Positions 41,040 to 58,949 of a stretch of 64,000 nucleotides of DNA are shown here, one piece after another. A model generated the notes under the pieces. That model saw nothing but the letters and a program-made list of their open reading frames with translations, did no database searches and had not been told where the DNA came from. Made by a program: the position numbers and the translations under genes. The stretch comes from Closterium sp. NIES-65 (lineage: Eukaryota > Streptophyta > Zygnematophyceae > Desmidiales > Closteriaceae): positions 1 to 64,000 of the forward strand of contig CANXME010000097.1 of assembly GCA_948144175.1 (NCBI GenBank), given 5' to 3'. The first letter of the stretch is position 1, and each line of letters begins with the position of its first letter.

Positions 41040-41600
41040 TTGTCGTTAAGGTAGTCTATATTAGGAATTCTGTCATAGCAACCCTTATAAATTTTTATAA
41101 AAAAATTTTGAAAAGAATATGTTCGTCTATGAATTGAATTAGTTACAATCCTTATTCTTTATCTATGCATTACTATAGTATAATTTTACATATTTTTATT
41201 AAATATGTTATAGAGCATAGTTTTTCATACAATTTATATTAAGAAGAATAATTTCAAGGATTTTTTATTGGATTTTTTTCTCATAAAAGAGATATTATAT
41301 TAGTAGTCCTCTTCATTATTTAGAATTTTTGGATACAATTTTTTAGTAGGCAATATATATATATTGTATATTGTCTTTTATGAATCTATTTAATTCATAA
41401 ATATGCTTTTTCGTTGTATATTTTTATCAATGAAAAATATATTATCAATTAGATAAATTGATAAAAAATTTTTTCATCATGTATATGATTTGAAAAATTT
41501 TGAATTGAATATATTTGTCTATAATATATTAAAAGATTTTTCATCAAATTCCCTTTTTTAACGAAACATAGTTATCAATATTTATTATATATAAATCAAA
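41040..41600. other. spacer between trnS-GGA and ycf3
   Basis: 561 bases of extremely AT-rich sequence with no gene recognised; mirrored at 58006-58566. Confidence 0.5.
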
Positions 41601-43481
41601 ATGCCAAGATCGCAACGGAATGACAATTTTATTGATAAAACATTTACAATTGTAGCAGATTTATTATTGAGAATCATTCCTACTACACAAAGAGAAAAAG
41701 AAGCTTTTACTTATTATCGAGATGGTGCGATTTGTTATTTAGTATATTATAGTGTATACTGAAACACAGTTCATAAATAAAAATTGTGGAATTCTTACTG
41801 AGTGAGAGTAAACCTAAGTGTAAGACTCTCCGCTATGTATCCATAAGTTGACACATTCCTCTATGGGGATTCTTTTCTAACATAAAGCAAAGAGGATAAT
41901 TCTATTCTAGATTACATTACATATTTATCTGTAAATAAATATTATCTACGCATAAATATCTGATGTTGAAATTATGTCATCTATAATAGATATGTACATT
42001 TGGTAACAAGCTACGTAGAGAAACTGACAAGAAAAAATTTTCGTAATAGTTGATATATAGACTTTATTATTTAATTATTCACCAATAAGCATATATGGTT
42101 AGGAAAATAGGATCCATCTCATCTATTTTTTGGATATCCATAAAACCATCGGAAAATGTCAGGGCATGTTATCATAAAACAAAGTGTTGAAAACAAACAA
42201 ATAGACATTAAATTGTTACTGAAATTGAATTTATATACGTAACTAATTCTGTTTAGAAGGATGGCTAGAGATGTCTATGTACAAGCACTAGCCCCTGCTA
42301 GTGATATCATATCTCATATCTACTGAAGAATAATAACTCATATTCTTCGCATGGTAAGCTAGCTAGGAGAAGCCGTATGAGAAGTGGATCTCATGTACGG
42401 TTTTGAAACGGAGCCTTTTTTTATAGGCGATCGTAACGAATGTCAGCTCAATCAGAAGGTGAATATGCAGAAGCTTTGTTAAATTATTATGAAGCTATGC
42501 GTTTGGAAATTGATCCTTATGACCGTAGTTATATATTGTATAATATAGGTTTAATTCATACCAGTAATGGAGAGCATGCTAAAGCTTTAGAATATTATTT
42601 TCAAGCACTTGAAAGAAATCCATCTTTACCTCAAGCTTTGAACAATATGGCTGTGATCTGTCATTACGTGCGACTACTTAATTTGTAATCTTTGAGAATT
42701 ATTTTCTCTTTTTTCTTACTATAAAAAAAATGGATAACATGTATATCATTTTTGATGTATAAGAGCTGTTATCTAAACCCTATTTTTTCTATAGTCCAAT
42801 AGTTCAAATGGGAGACTAGTTGTCTCTATGGATAAACTAAATGAATTAGTAAGTTAAGCGTCATAAAGATCTTATATCGAAAATGGACCTGAAACGATAT
42901 AAATGTTTTTTCTGCTTATTTTCTTTTTACTGTAATAAAAAAGCTTTTCTACAAAGCAGTGGCGTAGAGCTAAATCCTAAAGAGAAATCTTTATCTTATA
43001 TATAGAATATTTTTCTATAAAAAAGAATTTTTATATAAATAGAGTAGTTACTTATCAATAAAATTATATCGTGTATATTGATGAGTAGGAAGCTAGATAT
43101 TTTGATAATAATAATTATTATTAAAAGAAAACTTATGTTTTAAACACGTTATTCTAAGTAATATTATATGTTTTTATATAAGCATCTAATAAATTATATG
43201 TGTAAGTATGATTCTATTGGTTACTTTCTGCTTAGAAAAAAACTAATTCCATATTTGAGCCGTATGAACTAGGAAACTTTCAAGTACGGTTCTCAAGGGG
43301 GGGCTACTTTTGTCCCTATCCTGCCCGAGGAGAACAAGCCATTGAACAAGGTGATTCTGAAACATCTGAAGCTTGGTTTGATCAAGCTGCTAATTATTGG
43401 AAACAAGCTATTGCTTTAGCGCCTAACAATTATATTGAAGCACAGAATTGGCTTAAAATTACTGGACGTTTAAAAGATTAG
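41601..43481 (+). CDS. ycf3: photosystem I assembly protein Ycf3 (PafI), left copy; two introns
   Basis: Exon 1 is 41601-41724 ([20 protein letters not shown] through YYRD), exon 2 is 42438-42667 ([20 protein letters not shown] through MAVICHY) and exon 3 is 43326-43481 ([20 protein letters not shown] through ITGRLKD). The joined protein is 169 aa. It contains three TPR repeats that chaperone PSI assembly on thylakoids. Intron positions match land plants. The exon 3 border (intron ending CC) is the least certain. It is convergent with rbcL. Confidence 0.93.
41725..42437 (+). other. ycf3 intron 1 (group II), left copy
   Basis: 713 bp. The 5' end is GTGCGATTTG. Domain V is at 42369-42402 (GAAGCCGTATGAGA with TCTCATGTACGGTT), and the 3' end is AC. 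No ORF. Confidence 0.88.
42668..43325 (+). other. ycf3 intron 2 (group II), left copy
   Basis: 658 bp. The 5' end is GTGCGACTAC. Domain V is at about 43257-43293 (GAGCCGTATGAAC with TTTCAAGTACGGTTC). No ORF. Confidence 0.85.
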
Positions 43482-43808
43482 ATTTTTGCTTTTCTTCAAA
43501 TAAAGAAATTTTTAATGGAAAAAAAAGATATATCATAATAAATAGTTTTATACTATAAACATCTTATGGTAAAAAAAATATGTTTTTTTTCTACAAGATG
43601 TTTCTTGTTACATTAGACAAAGAATGTCCTTGAGGTTTCTCAAGGACACTCTTTATGTTTCTCATCATATATTGCTTGATTCTTATATAGATTTCTCAAT
43701 AAATTCATTCCATATGTTTTTGTTTTTAGAGACATTGATAATTCAATAGCTTTTGTGATCTGCTTTTGTGATCTTTTGTATAAATTACTATAAATGCTTA
43801 TATAATAC

Positions 43809-43880
43809 AACTGTGTAATAATCTTTAGGAAGTATAGAACTATTTATAGTTCTATACTTCCTAAAGATTATTACACAGTT
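43809..43880. terminator. perfect 36-bp-arm palindrome at rbcL 3' end, left copy
   Basis: Two 36-bp arms starting AACTGTGTAATAATC meet at a TT/TA-type centre without a spacer, 26 bases beyond the rbcL stop. It is a strong stem that should stabilise the rbcL mRNA 3' end. Confidence 0.75.
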
Positions 43881-43906
43881 AGCAACTTTGTGTGAAACAG
43901 AAAATA

Positions 43907-45335
<1,429 letters not shown>

Positions 45336-45730
45336 AAGTCTCTCCCTACAAGTCAATTAATAACTATTGGAAGCACCAAGGTCTGCTCGAAATATCTATA
45401 ATACCATGTGAACAATTTAACATAAAAGTGACAAGATTGCAACACATTTTAGCTTATTTGTTCATTACAACTTCATTCTACATTGTGGTAGCTGATTTAT
45501 ACAACGTTTTTCTGATAAGCTTGGCTATATAATTTAGAACAAACTGAAAAGACTTTATACCATTACTTGACTAAAGTATTACATCATGATACGTTTAAGT
45601 AAAGATAGAATTGTTCTTTTAGTATATAATTTGTCTATAAAGAAAAAAATCTTATTTATTAATCGATTGAATTGATGCAAGATGCCTAATCATCAGTTAA
45701 AATATAAACAATTTCGCCAAAAGGCTTCCC

Positions 45731-47213
<1,483 letters not shown>

Positions 47214-47218
47214 AAATT

Positions 47219-47633
47219 ATGACATTAAATCTTCGTGTGATGGCCCCCAATCGTATTGTTTGGAATTCTGAAGCCAAGAGATTATTTTATCACTAATAGT
47301 GGTCAAATTGGTATTTTGCCAAATCACGCTCCCTTGTTAACTGCATTAGACATTGGCATTATGAAAATACGCACCAATAGTCAATGGTCAACAATGGCTT
47401 TGATGGGCGGATTTGCTATGATTGAAAATAATCAATTGACTATTTTGGTTAACGAAGCAGAAAAAGCTAGTGATATTGATCGTGAAGAAGCTCAAAAAAC
47501 TTTTGAATTAAACTCAAGAAAACTTAAATCAAGCAACAGGTCGTAAACAGACGATCGAAGCTAATTTATCTTTCAAAGAGCAAAGGCAAGATTAGAAGCT
47601 TGTTATGCAAATCCTGCTTCAGCTTATAATTAA
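47219..47633 (+). pseudogene. atpE: atpE, left copy, frameshifted
   Basis: ATP synthase epsilon subunit sequence. It begins [15 protein letters not shown] but loses the frame at about 47272 (CCC to CC) and again near 47290, 47514 and 47565-47600. The central 96 codons (about 47256-47546) remain open. The intact form is at 51973-52389. Confidence 0.82.
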
Positions 47634-47794
47634 TTCTCTGTGTGAAATTTTGATTGAGTAATACCTGGGTGAATTGACAAATTCACCAAGGTATTACTCT
47701 GTGGCTACGGCAATTATTCCAATATAAATAGTTAAATAATTGCCGTAGCCATTGAGTAATACCTTGGTGAATAATAGAAAAAAGAAAGAAAGTT

Positions 47795-47865
47795 TGCCTA
47801 CTATTGGAATTGAACCAATGACTCTCGCCGTATGAAGCGATACTCTACCGCTGAGTTAAGTAGGC
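47795..47865 (-). pseudogene. trnM-CAU: trnM-CAU, left copy, two single-base deletions
   Basis: Compared with the right copy this lacks one A in the anticodon-stem run (GAAAGC to GAAGC) and one base in the D-arm (TAACCG to TACCG), giving 71 instead of 73 nt. The deletions would break the cloverleaf. Confidence 0.8.
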
Positions 47866-47959
47866 ATCATTATGTATTTTACCTTTCGACAGCCTCTTGG
47901 TCAAGAGATATATTTTTATGTATTGACAACAATATTATCCTCGATGTATAATATATCTT

Positions 47960-48028
47960 GGGGCTATAGCTCACGTAAGCACCTCGTTTACACCGAGAAT
48001 GTCTACGGTTCAAATCCGTATAGCCCCA
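47960..48028 (+). pseudogene. trnV-UAC: trnV-UAC, left copy, D-arm damaged
   Basis: The acceptor, anticodon (TTTACAC) and T arms are intact, but the D-arm reads CTCACGTAAGCACC instead of CTCAGCGGTAGAGCACC, a net loss of three bases. It would not fold normally. Confidence 0.8.
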
Positions 48029-48273
48029 AGTGATATTTTTCGAGGTTTTCAATAGTACCTCTTTTACTTTTTTAAATAAAACGTAATTGTTATCATAAAA
48101 TTCTGTTTAATTAGATAGTTATCTACACTAGATTGGTTGTATAATAAATTGTAAATCTTATTAACTTCACGAAAATGAAGTATACGGTATATTTCTCATA
48201 ATTCTTTTACTTCTATTTTCTTGAGAAATAAATAAAATGATTTTTTTAGAACAAAATTTAACTTTCAATTTAC

Positions 48274-48595
48274 TATGTCTACATACCAAATATGAATCTT
48301 TTGGGTTTTCTTGCTAATAGCTACTTAATTCCTGTTTGGCGATTACGCTATCTGCCTTATAGCACTTCTACTACTAAAACTCCGGAAAACGTACTACATA
48401 TGAATCTGGTATAGAACCAATGGGTGAATCTTGGATACAATTTCAGATTCGCTATTATATGTTTGCTTTAGTTTTTGTGGTTTTTGATGTTGAAACAGTT
48501 TTTTTGTATCCATGGGCTATGAGTTTTGATGACAGCTTTGAAGTTTTAGAATTCTAATCGTATTTATGCATGGCGTAACACTAGAATGGTCATAA
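48274..48595 (+). pseudogene. ndhC: ndhC, left copy, heavily corrupted
   Basis: Co-linear with ndhC of the right arm but 322 instead of 366 nt, with frequent short deletions and insertions. Recognisable blocks include CTTGGATACAATTTCAGATT and GTATCCATGGGCTATGAG. There is no continuous frame. Confidence 0.75.
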
Positions 48596-49190
48596 ATTCC
48601 AAAATATTATTATTTCTCTGCTGAGATTCCACAGATAATTTCGTTACGAATCCATGGGGTTCTCATCTAATGGAGAAGATATATCTGATTCTGTAATTCT
48701 TACGACTTTTCATGATCTAATTGGATAGATTATCCATTTGTGGCCATGGAACAAGTAGACTTCTTTACTTGGTCACGTTTTGATAGTATGGTTTAGTTTC
48801 CTAGACAAGTCCGCGCCATCATTTAATAATTCAGCATACTGTTACAATGAAAATGGCATTAGTAGGTTGTATGAACAATCTTAAATTGTGCTATGGGAGC
48901 TTGTACGATTACGTGGATGTTTAGTACATTCTTATAGCTGTCAGAGTAGATAACGTGGATGTCTATTTACGACAAAGAAGCTATTTTTGATGCTGTAACT
49001 AAATTGCTTAGTCTGCACATGAGCTACTTTTAAACAAAGTCAACGCTGTAGTTTATTGCATAAATTAGAACCAGTTCCTGCAATTCATACTGGTAATTAT
49101 GATCAATTCACTCCTGAATGAATTGATACTTCTTTAGAACTTCCAGAACGTATCTAAGTTCTTTGGAAACTTCTTCTAATCGTAGATTAA
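48586..49190 (+). pseudogene. ndhK: ndhK, left copy, heavily corrupted
   Basis: About 605 nt against 762 nt in the intact copy. Stretches such as GGTTCTCATCTAATGGAGAA and TGTTACAATGAAAATGGCA align exactly, separated by dropped segments of 5-20 bases. Loss is dominated by deletions. Confidence 0.72.
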
Positions 49191-49241
49191 GAAAACAATA
49201 TCAAGATTAAATAGATGTATAGACATAAGCAGGAAGGTAAT

Positions 49242-49520
49242 ATGCATTCTTATTTAGCTGCAATGCATCGATTATCTGCTTGGCTAGCTACTCATGGACT
49301 CGCTCAGGGATTATCAGGAGTGAAATATAATTTAGACTGATTGGCCTCGTTTGCAGTTGCATTATGTCTATGAATGCGTACAATGTCTTAGGAATGGCAA
49401 GTGTCTAAAGTGCAAGATTGTGCAGATCAGTAAAGAAGTATTAAGCTAAGATCAGTTCATATTGAATCCGATCCAAGCTTACATAGGATTGTATATCTCC
49501 TATTTGAATATTGAAGATCT
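49242..49520 (+). pseudogene. ndhJ: ndhJ, left copy, heavily corrupted
   Basis: About 280 nt against 447 nt. Recognisable blocks are GCTTGGCTAGCTACTCATGG and CAAGATTGTGCAGATCAG; the rest is fragmentary. It is the most degraded gene of the arm and the one nearest the centre. Confidence 0.68.
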
Positions 49521-49680
49521 TCATTCGTAGATTACTGAACTTCAGATGATTAATATATTAATACATAATGTGATTGTATAAATTCTACGAACACAATACT
49601 ATTTCAATGGATTTATTGTGTCTAATATTAAGTAATATGCATCTTGAAGCTCATCAGAGTATATAATCTTTACGAGTCAC
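49521..49680. other. unpaired centre of the palindrome
   Basis: About 160 bases between the arms with no counterpart in either. No gene is seen. The right arm begins at the very stop codon of ndhJ. The exact left limit is vague because the left ndhJ is so corrupted. Confidence 0.6.
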
Positions 49681-50127
49681 CTAGCCACTATCTGGCATCA
49701 ATATTCTTTTTAAATGAGGATGACTATCATATACAATTCCTAACATATCGTAAGATTCTCTTTCTTGGAAATCGGCACTTTTCCAAATCCAAAATGCAGA
49801 TGGAACCCTAGGATTTTCTCTAGAAACAAATAATTTAATACAAACTTCTTCCGGCTGATCTGCACAATCTTGCACTTTAGTTAAATAATACACACTTGCC
49901 AATGGGCCTCCTGGGGCAACATCATAAGCACATTGTAAACGCAAATAATTAAACCCATAGACATATAATGCAACTGCAACCGAAGGCCAATCCTCAGGTC
50001 TAACTTCTACCATTTCTACTCCCTGATAATCAAACCCAAGAGGTCTATGAGCGAGTCCATGAGTAGCTAGCCAAGCAGATAATCGACCTTGCATTTGAGA
50101 AGCATTCTTTAAATAAGAATCCGCCAT
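49681..50127 (-). CDS. ndhJ: NDH complex subunit J (intact, right arm)
   Basis: 148 aa, a NuoC/30-kDa-type subunit of the stromal connecting module of the plastid NDH complex. It starts [20 protein letters not shown] and carries the conserved [20 protein letters not shown] and LMPDSG at the end. It is the last gene of the ndhC-ndhK-ndhJ operon; the palindrome centre lies immediately after its stop. Confidence 0.96.
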   Translation of the reverse strand: MADSYLKNASQMQGRLSAWLATHGLAHRPLGFDYQGVEMVEVRPEDWPSVAVALYVYGFNYLRLQCAYDVAPGGPLASVYYLTKVQDCADQPEEVCIKLFVSRENPRVPSAFWIWKSADFQERESYDMLGIVYDSHPHLKRILMPDSG

Positions 50128-50187
50128 ATTACCTTTCCTGTTATTTCAAAAATATAAATTATTTCATTTTCTTGATATTGTTTTTTC

Positions 50188-50949
50188 TTACCTATCTACC
50201 AGTTGATTAGAAGAAGTTTCAAAAGAACTTTCTAAGATACGTTCTAAAGGAAGTTCTAAAGAAGTATCAATTTCATTCCCAGGAGTACGACGAAGGGTCT
50301 TTTGATCATAATTACCAGTATGAATTGCAGGAACTGGTTCTAATTTATGCAATAAACTAAAACAGCGTTGACTTTGTTTAAAAGTAGCTTTCTCATGTGC
50401 AGTTTCCTGTCCCACTTTTTTACGCAATTTAGTTACAGCATCAAAAATAGCTTCTGGTTTGGGTGGACAACCAGGTAAATAGACATCCACTGGAATTAAT
50501 TTATCTACTCCTCTGACAGTACTATAAGAATCGGTACTAAACATTCCACCCGTAATAGTACAAGCTCCCATAGCAATAACATATTTAGGTTCAGGCATTT
50601 GTTCATACAACCGTACTAAAGAAGGTGCCATTTTCATTGTAACAGTACCTGCTGTAATTATTAAATCTGATTGGCGCGGACTTGATCTAGGAACTAAACC
50701 ATACCTATCAAAATCAAAACGTGAACCAAGTAAAGAAGCAAATTCAATAAAACAACAACTTGTTCCATAAAGCAAAGGCCACAAACTGGATAATCTAATC
50801 CAATTAGAAAAATCATGAAAAGTCGTAAGAATTACAGAATCAGATATATCTTCTCCATTAGATGAGAACCCCATTGGATTCGTAACGAAATTATCTGTGG
50901 AATCTTCAGCAGAGTTAAAATAATTAATATTTTTGGAATTTATGACCAT
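50188..50949 (-). CDS. ndhK: NDH complex subunit K (intact, right arm)
   Basis: 253 aa, the NuoB/PSST homologue carrying the N2 iron-sulfur cluster. Cysteine ligands are visible in [11 protein letters not shown] (about residues 61-71), GACTITGG and PGCPPKPE. The N-terminal 45 residues are variable. Its start overlaps the ndhC end by 10 bases, the typical translationally coupled ndhC-ndhK arrangement. Confidence 0.96.
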   Translation of the reverse strand: MVINSKNINYFNSAEDSTDNFVTNPMGFSSNGEDISDSVILTTFHDFSNWIRLSSLWPLLYGTSCCFIEFASLLGSRFDFDRYGLVPRSSPRQSDLIITAGTVTMKMAPSLVRLYEQMPEPKYVIAMGACTITGGMFSTDSYSTVRGVDKLIPVDVYLPGCPPKPEAIFDAVTKLRKKVGQETAHEKATFKQSQRCFSLLHKLEPVPAIHTGNYDQKTLRRTPGNEIDTSLELPLERILESSFETSSNQLVDR

Positions 50950-51305
50950 TCTAGTGCTCCTTTACGCCATGCATAAATTAACCCAACGATTAGAATTACA
51001 ACAAAAACTAAAACTTCCACAAAAGCTAAAACTCCTAAATCATCAAAACTCATAGCCCATGGATACAAAAAAACTGTTTCAACATCAAAAACCACAAAAA
51101 CTAAAGCAAACATATAATAGCGAATCTGAAATTGTATCCAAGATTCACCCATTGGTTCTATACCAGATTCATATGTAGTACGTTTTTCCGGAGTTTTAGT
51201 AGTAGAAGGTGCTATAAGGCCAGATAGCGTAATCGCCAAAACAGGAATTAAGCTAGCTATTAGCAAGAAAACCCAAAAGTATTCATATTTTGGTATTGTA
51301 GACAT
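50940..51305 (-). CDS. ndhC: NDH complex subunit C (intact, right arm)
   Basis: 121 aa, a three-helix NuoA/ND3 homologue. It starts [20 protein letters not shown] and contains [20 protein letters not shown] and [15 protein letters not shown]. First gene of the ndhC-K-J operon. Confidence 0.97.
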   Translation of the reverse strand: MSTIPKYEYFWVFLLIASLIPVLAITLSGLIAPSTTKTPEKRTTYESGIEPMGESWIQFQIRYYMFALVFVVFDVETVFLYPWAMSFDDLGVLAFVEVLVFVVILIVGLIYAWRKGALEWS

Positions 51306-51571
51306 AGTAAATTTTGAAAGTATAAAGAGTAAATTTTGTTCTAAAAAAATCTTATTTTATTTATTTCTCAAGAAAATAGAAGTAAAAGAATTATGAGAAA
51401 TATACCGTATACTTCAATTTTCTGTGAAGTTAATAAGATTTACAAATTTATTATACAACCAATCTAGTGTAGATAACTATCTAATTAAACAGAATTTTAT
51501 GATAACAATTACGTTTTTTATTTAAAAAAGTAAAAAGAGGTACTATTGAAAAACCTCGAATAAATATCACT

Positions 51572-51643
51572 TGGGGCTATACGGATTTGAACCGTAGACA
51601 TTCTCGGTGTAAACGAGGTGCTCTACCGCTGAGCTATAGCCCC
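51572..51643 (-). tRNA. trnV-UAC: tRNA-Val (UAC), intronless (right arm)
   Basis: 72 contiguous nt with acceptor GGGGCTA pairing with TAGCCCC and loop TTTACAC. Land plant trnV-UAC carries a group II intron in the anticodon stem; there is none here. It lies between ndhC and trnM as usual. Confidence 0.95.
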
Positions 51644-51738
51644 AAGATATATTATACATCGAGGATAATATTGTTGTCAATACATAAAAAATATATCTCT
51701 TGACCAAGAGGCTGTCGAAAGGTAAAATACATACTGAT

Positions 51739-51765
51739 GCCTACTTAACTCAGCGGTTAGAGTAT

Positions 51766-51796
<31 letters not shown>

Positions 51797-51811
51797 TTCC
51801 AATAGTAGGCA
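51739..51811 (+). tRNA. trnM-CAU: elongator tRNA-Met (CAU) (right arm)
   Basis: 73 nt with loop TTCATAC and acceptor GCCTACT pairing with AGTAGGC. It resembles plant plastid elongator trnM next to atpE. Its fully paired acceptor argues against initiator identity. Confidence 0.93.
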
Positions 51812-51833
51812 AACTTTCTTTCTTTTTTTTATT

Positions 51834-51925
51834 ATTCACCAAGGTATTACTCAATGGCTACGGCAATTATTTAACTATTTATATTGGAATAATTGCCGTA
51901 GCCACAGAGTAATACCTTGGTGAAT
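51834..51925. terminator. long stem-loop between trnM and atpE
   Basis: ATTCACCAAGGTATTACTC at 51834-51852 pairs with its complement at 51907-51925, and inner GGCTACGGCAATTA pairs with TAATTGCCGTAGCC. A third, slightly altered copy of the outer motif follows at about 51934-51952. Together they lie just past the atpE stop and trnM and probably form 3' ends for one or both transcripts. The left-arm counterpart is near 47667-47775. Confidence 0.7.
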
Positions 51926-51972
51926 TTGTCAATTCACCCAGGTATTACTCAATCAAAATTTCACACAGAGAA

Positions 51973-52389
51973 TTAATTATAAGCTGAAGCAGGATTTGCA
52001 TTAACAGCTTCTAATCTTGCCTTTGCTCTTTGAAAAGCTAAATTAGCTTCGATCGTCTGTTTACGACCTGTTGCTTGATTTAAGTTTTCTTGAGTTAATT
52101 CAAAAGTTTTTTGAGCTTCTTCACGATCAATATCACTAGCTTTTTCTGCTTCGTTAACCAAAATAGTCAATTGATTATTTTCAATCATAGCAAATCCGCC
52201 CATCAAAGCCATTGTTGACCATTGACTATTGGTGCGTATTTTCATAATGCCAATGTCTAATGCAGTTAACAAGGGAGCGTGATTTGGCAAAATACCAATT
52301 TGACCACTATTAGTTGATAAAATAATCTCTTGGGCTTCAGAATTCCAAACAATACGATTGGGGGCCATCACACGAAGATTTAATGTCAT
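51973..52389 (-). CDS. atpE: ATP synthase CF1 epsilon subunit (intact, right arm)
   Basis: 138 aa with the N-terminal beta-sandwich [20 protein letters not shown] and the helical C-terminus ending NPASAYN. It inhibits and couples CF1. Its ATG lies 5 bases after the atpB stop rather than overlapping it as in many land plants. Confidence 0.96.
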   Translation of the reverse strand: MTLNLRVMAPNRIVWNSEAQEIILSTNSGQIGILPNHAPLLTALDIGIMKIRTNSQWSTMALMGGFAMIENNQLTILVNEAEKASDIDREEAQKTFELTQENLNQATGRKQTIEANLAFQRAKARLEAVNANPASAYN

Positions 52390-52394
52390 AATTT

Positions 52395-55699
<3,305 letters not shown>

Positions 55700-55725
55700 T
55701 ATTTTCTGTTTCACACAAAGTTGCT

Positions 55726-55797
55726 AACTGTGTAATAATCTTTAGGAAGTATAGAACTATAAATAGTTCTATACTTCCTAAAGATTATTACACAGTT
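55726..55797. terminator. perfect 36-bp-arm palindrome at rbcL 3' end (right arm)
   Basis: Exact mirror of 43809-43880, starting 26 bases beyond the rbcL stop. Confidence 0.75.
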
Positions 55798-56124
55798 GTA
55801 TTATATAAGCATTTATAGTAATTTATACAAAAGATCACAAAAGCAGATCACAAAAGCTATTGAATTATCAATGTCTCTAAAAACAAAAACATATGGAATG
55901 AATTTATTGAGAAATCTATATAAGAATCAAGCAATATATGATGAGAAACATAAAGAGTGTCCTTGAGAAACCTCAAGGACATTCTTTGTCTAATGTAACA
56001 AGAAACATCTTGTAGAAAAAAAACATATTTTTTTTACCATAAGATGTTTATAGTATAAAACTATTTATTATGATATATCTTTTTTTTCCATTAAAAATTT
56101 CTTTATTTGAAGAAAAGCAAAAAT

Positions 56125-58005
56125 CTAATCTTTTAAACGTCCAGTAATTTTAAGCCAATTCTGTGCTTCAATATAATTGTTAGGCGCTAAAGCAATAGCT
56201 TGTTTCCAATAATTAGCAGCTTGATCAAACCAAGCTTCAGATGTTTCAGAATCACCTTGTTCAATGGCTTGTTCTCCTCGGGCAGGATAGGGACAAAAGT
56301 AGCCCCCCCTTGAGAACCGTACTTGAAAGTTTCCTAGTTCATACGGCTCAAATATGGAATTAGTTTTTTTCTAAGCAGAAAGTAACCAATAGAATCATAC
56401 TTACACATATAATTTATTAGATGCTTATATAAAAACATATAATATTACTTAGAATAACGTGTTTAAAACATAAGTTTTCTTTTAATAATAATTATTATTA
56501 TCAAAATATCTAGCTTCCTACTCATCAATATACACGATATAATTTTATTGATAAGTAACTACTCTATTTATATAAAAATTCTTTTTTATAGAAAAATATT
56601 CTATATATAAGATAAAGATTTCTCTTTAGGATTTAGCTCTACGCCACTGCTTTGTAGAAAAGCTTTTTTATTACAGTAAAAAGAAAATAAGCAGAAAAAA
56701 CATTTATATCGTTTCAGGTCCATTTTCGATATAAGATCTTTATGACGCTTAACTTACTAATTCATTTAGTTTATCCATAGAGACAACTAGTCTCCCATTT
56801 GAACTATTGGACTATAGAAAAAATAGGGTTTAGATAACAGCTCTTATACATCAAAAATGATATACATGTTATCCATTTTTTTTATAGTAAGAAAAAAGAG
56901 AAAATAATTCTCAAAGATTACAAATTAAGTAGTCGCACGTAATGACAGATCACAGCCATATTGTTCAAAGCTTGAGGTAAAGATGGATTTCTTTCAAGTG
57001 CTTGAAAATAATATTCTAAAGCTTTAGCATGCTCTCCATTACTGGTATGAATTAAACCTATATTATACAATATATAACTACGGTCATAAGGATCAATTTC
57101 CAAACGCATAGCTTCATAATAATTTAACAAAGCTTCTGCATATTCACCTTCTGATTGAGCTGACATTCGTTACGATCGCCTATAAAAAAAGGCTCCGTTT
57201 CAAAACCGTACATGAGATCCACTTCTCATACGGCTTCTCCTAGCTAGCTTACCATGCGAAGAATATGAGTTATTATTCTTCAGTAGATATGAGATATGAT
57301 ATCACTAGCAGGGGCTAGTGCTTGTACATAGACATCTCTAGCCATCCTTCTAAACAGAATTAGTTACGTATATAAATTCAATTTCAGTAACAATTTAATG
57401 TCTATTTGTTTGTTTTCAACACTTTGTTTTATGATAACATGCCCTGACATTTTCCGATGGTTTTATGGATATCCAAAAAATAGATGAGATGGATCCTATT
57501 TTCCTAACCATATATGCTTATTGGTGAATAATTAAATAATAAAGTCTATATATCAACTATTACGAAAATTTTTTCTTGTCAGTTTCTCTACGTAGCTTGT
57601 TACCAAATGTACATATCTATTATAGATGACATAATTTCAACATCAGATATTTATGCGTAGATAATATTTATTTACAGATAAATATGTAATGTAATCTAGA
57701 ATAGAATTATCCTCTTTGCTTTATGTTAGAAAAGAATCCCCATAGAGGAATGTGTCAACTTATGGATACATAGCGGAGAGTCTTACACTTAGGTTTACTC
57801 TCACTCAGTAAGAATTCCACAATTTTTATTTATGAACTGTGTTTCAGTATACACTATAATATACTAAATAACAAATCGCACCATCTCGATAATAAGTAAA
57901 AGCTTCTTTTTCTCTTTGTGTAGTAGGAATGATTCTCAATAATAAATCTGCTACAATTGTAAATGTTTTATCAATAAAATTGTCATTCCGTTGCGATCTT
58001 GGCAT
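56125..58005 (-). CDS. ycf3: photosystem I assembly protein Ycf3 (PafI), right copy; two introns
   Basis: Exons are 57882-58005, 56939-57168 and 56125-56280 on the minus strand, joined to the same 169-aa TPR protein as the left copy. Introns are 57169-57881 and 56281-56938, with domain V elements at about 57204-57237 and 56313-56349. I see no differences from the left copy in the regions compared. Confidence 0.92.
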
Positions 58006-58566
58006 TTTGATTTATATATAATAAATATTGATAACTATGTTTCGTTAAAAAAGGGAATTTGATGAAAAATCTTTTAATATATTATAGACAAATATATTCA
58101 ATTCAAAATTTTTCAAATCATATACATGATGAAAAAATTTTTTATCAATTTATCTAATTGATAATATATTTTTCATTGATAAAAATATACAACGAAAAAG
58201 CATATTTATGAATTAAATAGATTCATAAAAGACAATATACAATATATATATATTGCCTACTAAAAAATTGTATCCAAAAATTCTAAATAATGAAGAGGAC
58301 TACTAATATAATATCTCTTTTATGAGAAAAAAATCCAATAAAAAATCCTTGAAATTATTCTTCTTAATATAAATTGTATGAAAAACTATGCTCTATAACA
58401 TATTTAATAAAAATATGTAAAATTATACTATAGTAATGCATAGATAAAGAATAAGGATTGTAACTAATTCAATTCATAGACGAACATATTCTTTTCAAAA
58501 TTTTTTTATAAAAATTTATAAGGGTTGCTATGACAGAATTCCTAATATAGACTACCTTAACGACAA

Positions 58567-58653
58567 GGAAAGATGGCCGAGTGGTCGAAGGCGTAGCACT
58601 GGAAATGCTATGTAGGCTTTTGTCTACCGAGGGTTCGAATCCCTCTCTTTCCG
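58567..58653 (+). tRNA. trnS-GGA: tRNA-Ser (GGA), right copy
   Basis: Identical in mirror image to 40953-41039. The spacer to rps4 is two bases longer here because of two poly-A/T length differences (12 versus 13, and 6 versus 7). Confidence 0.96.
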
Positions 58654-58949
58654 CTTTCACTAGATATAACATCTTTGTTCTTTTCAAAAAACACTTAACT
58701 TACTTATCTTCTTTGAAAAAAACAAAGATGTATCTTTAAAAAAGATCTAGATAAATATATGGAACAGTCAGTAAGAGGTAGAGGAAATTATAAAAAAAAA
58801 AAAATATTAAAACAGCATTTCATTGACAACATTGATGAAAAAAGAATGAATGGGATTCAATACTTTTTTCTTACATAGAGAAGAAATCTCATAAAACAGG
58901 GAATTTACAAATAAAAAAGAAAAAAAGGAATAGGGTCAAGATATTAATA

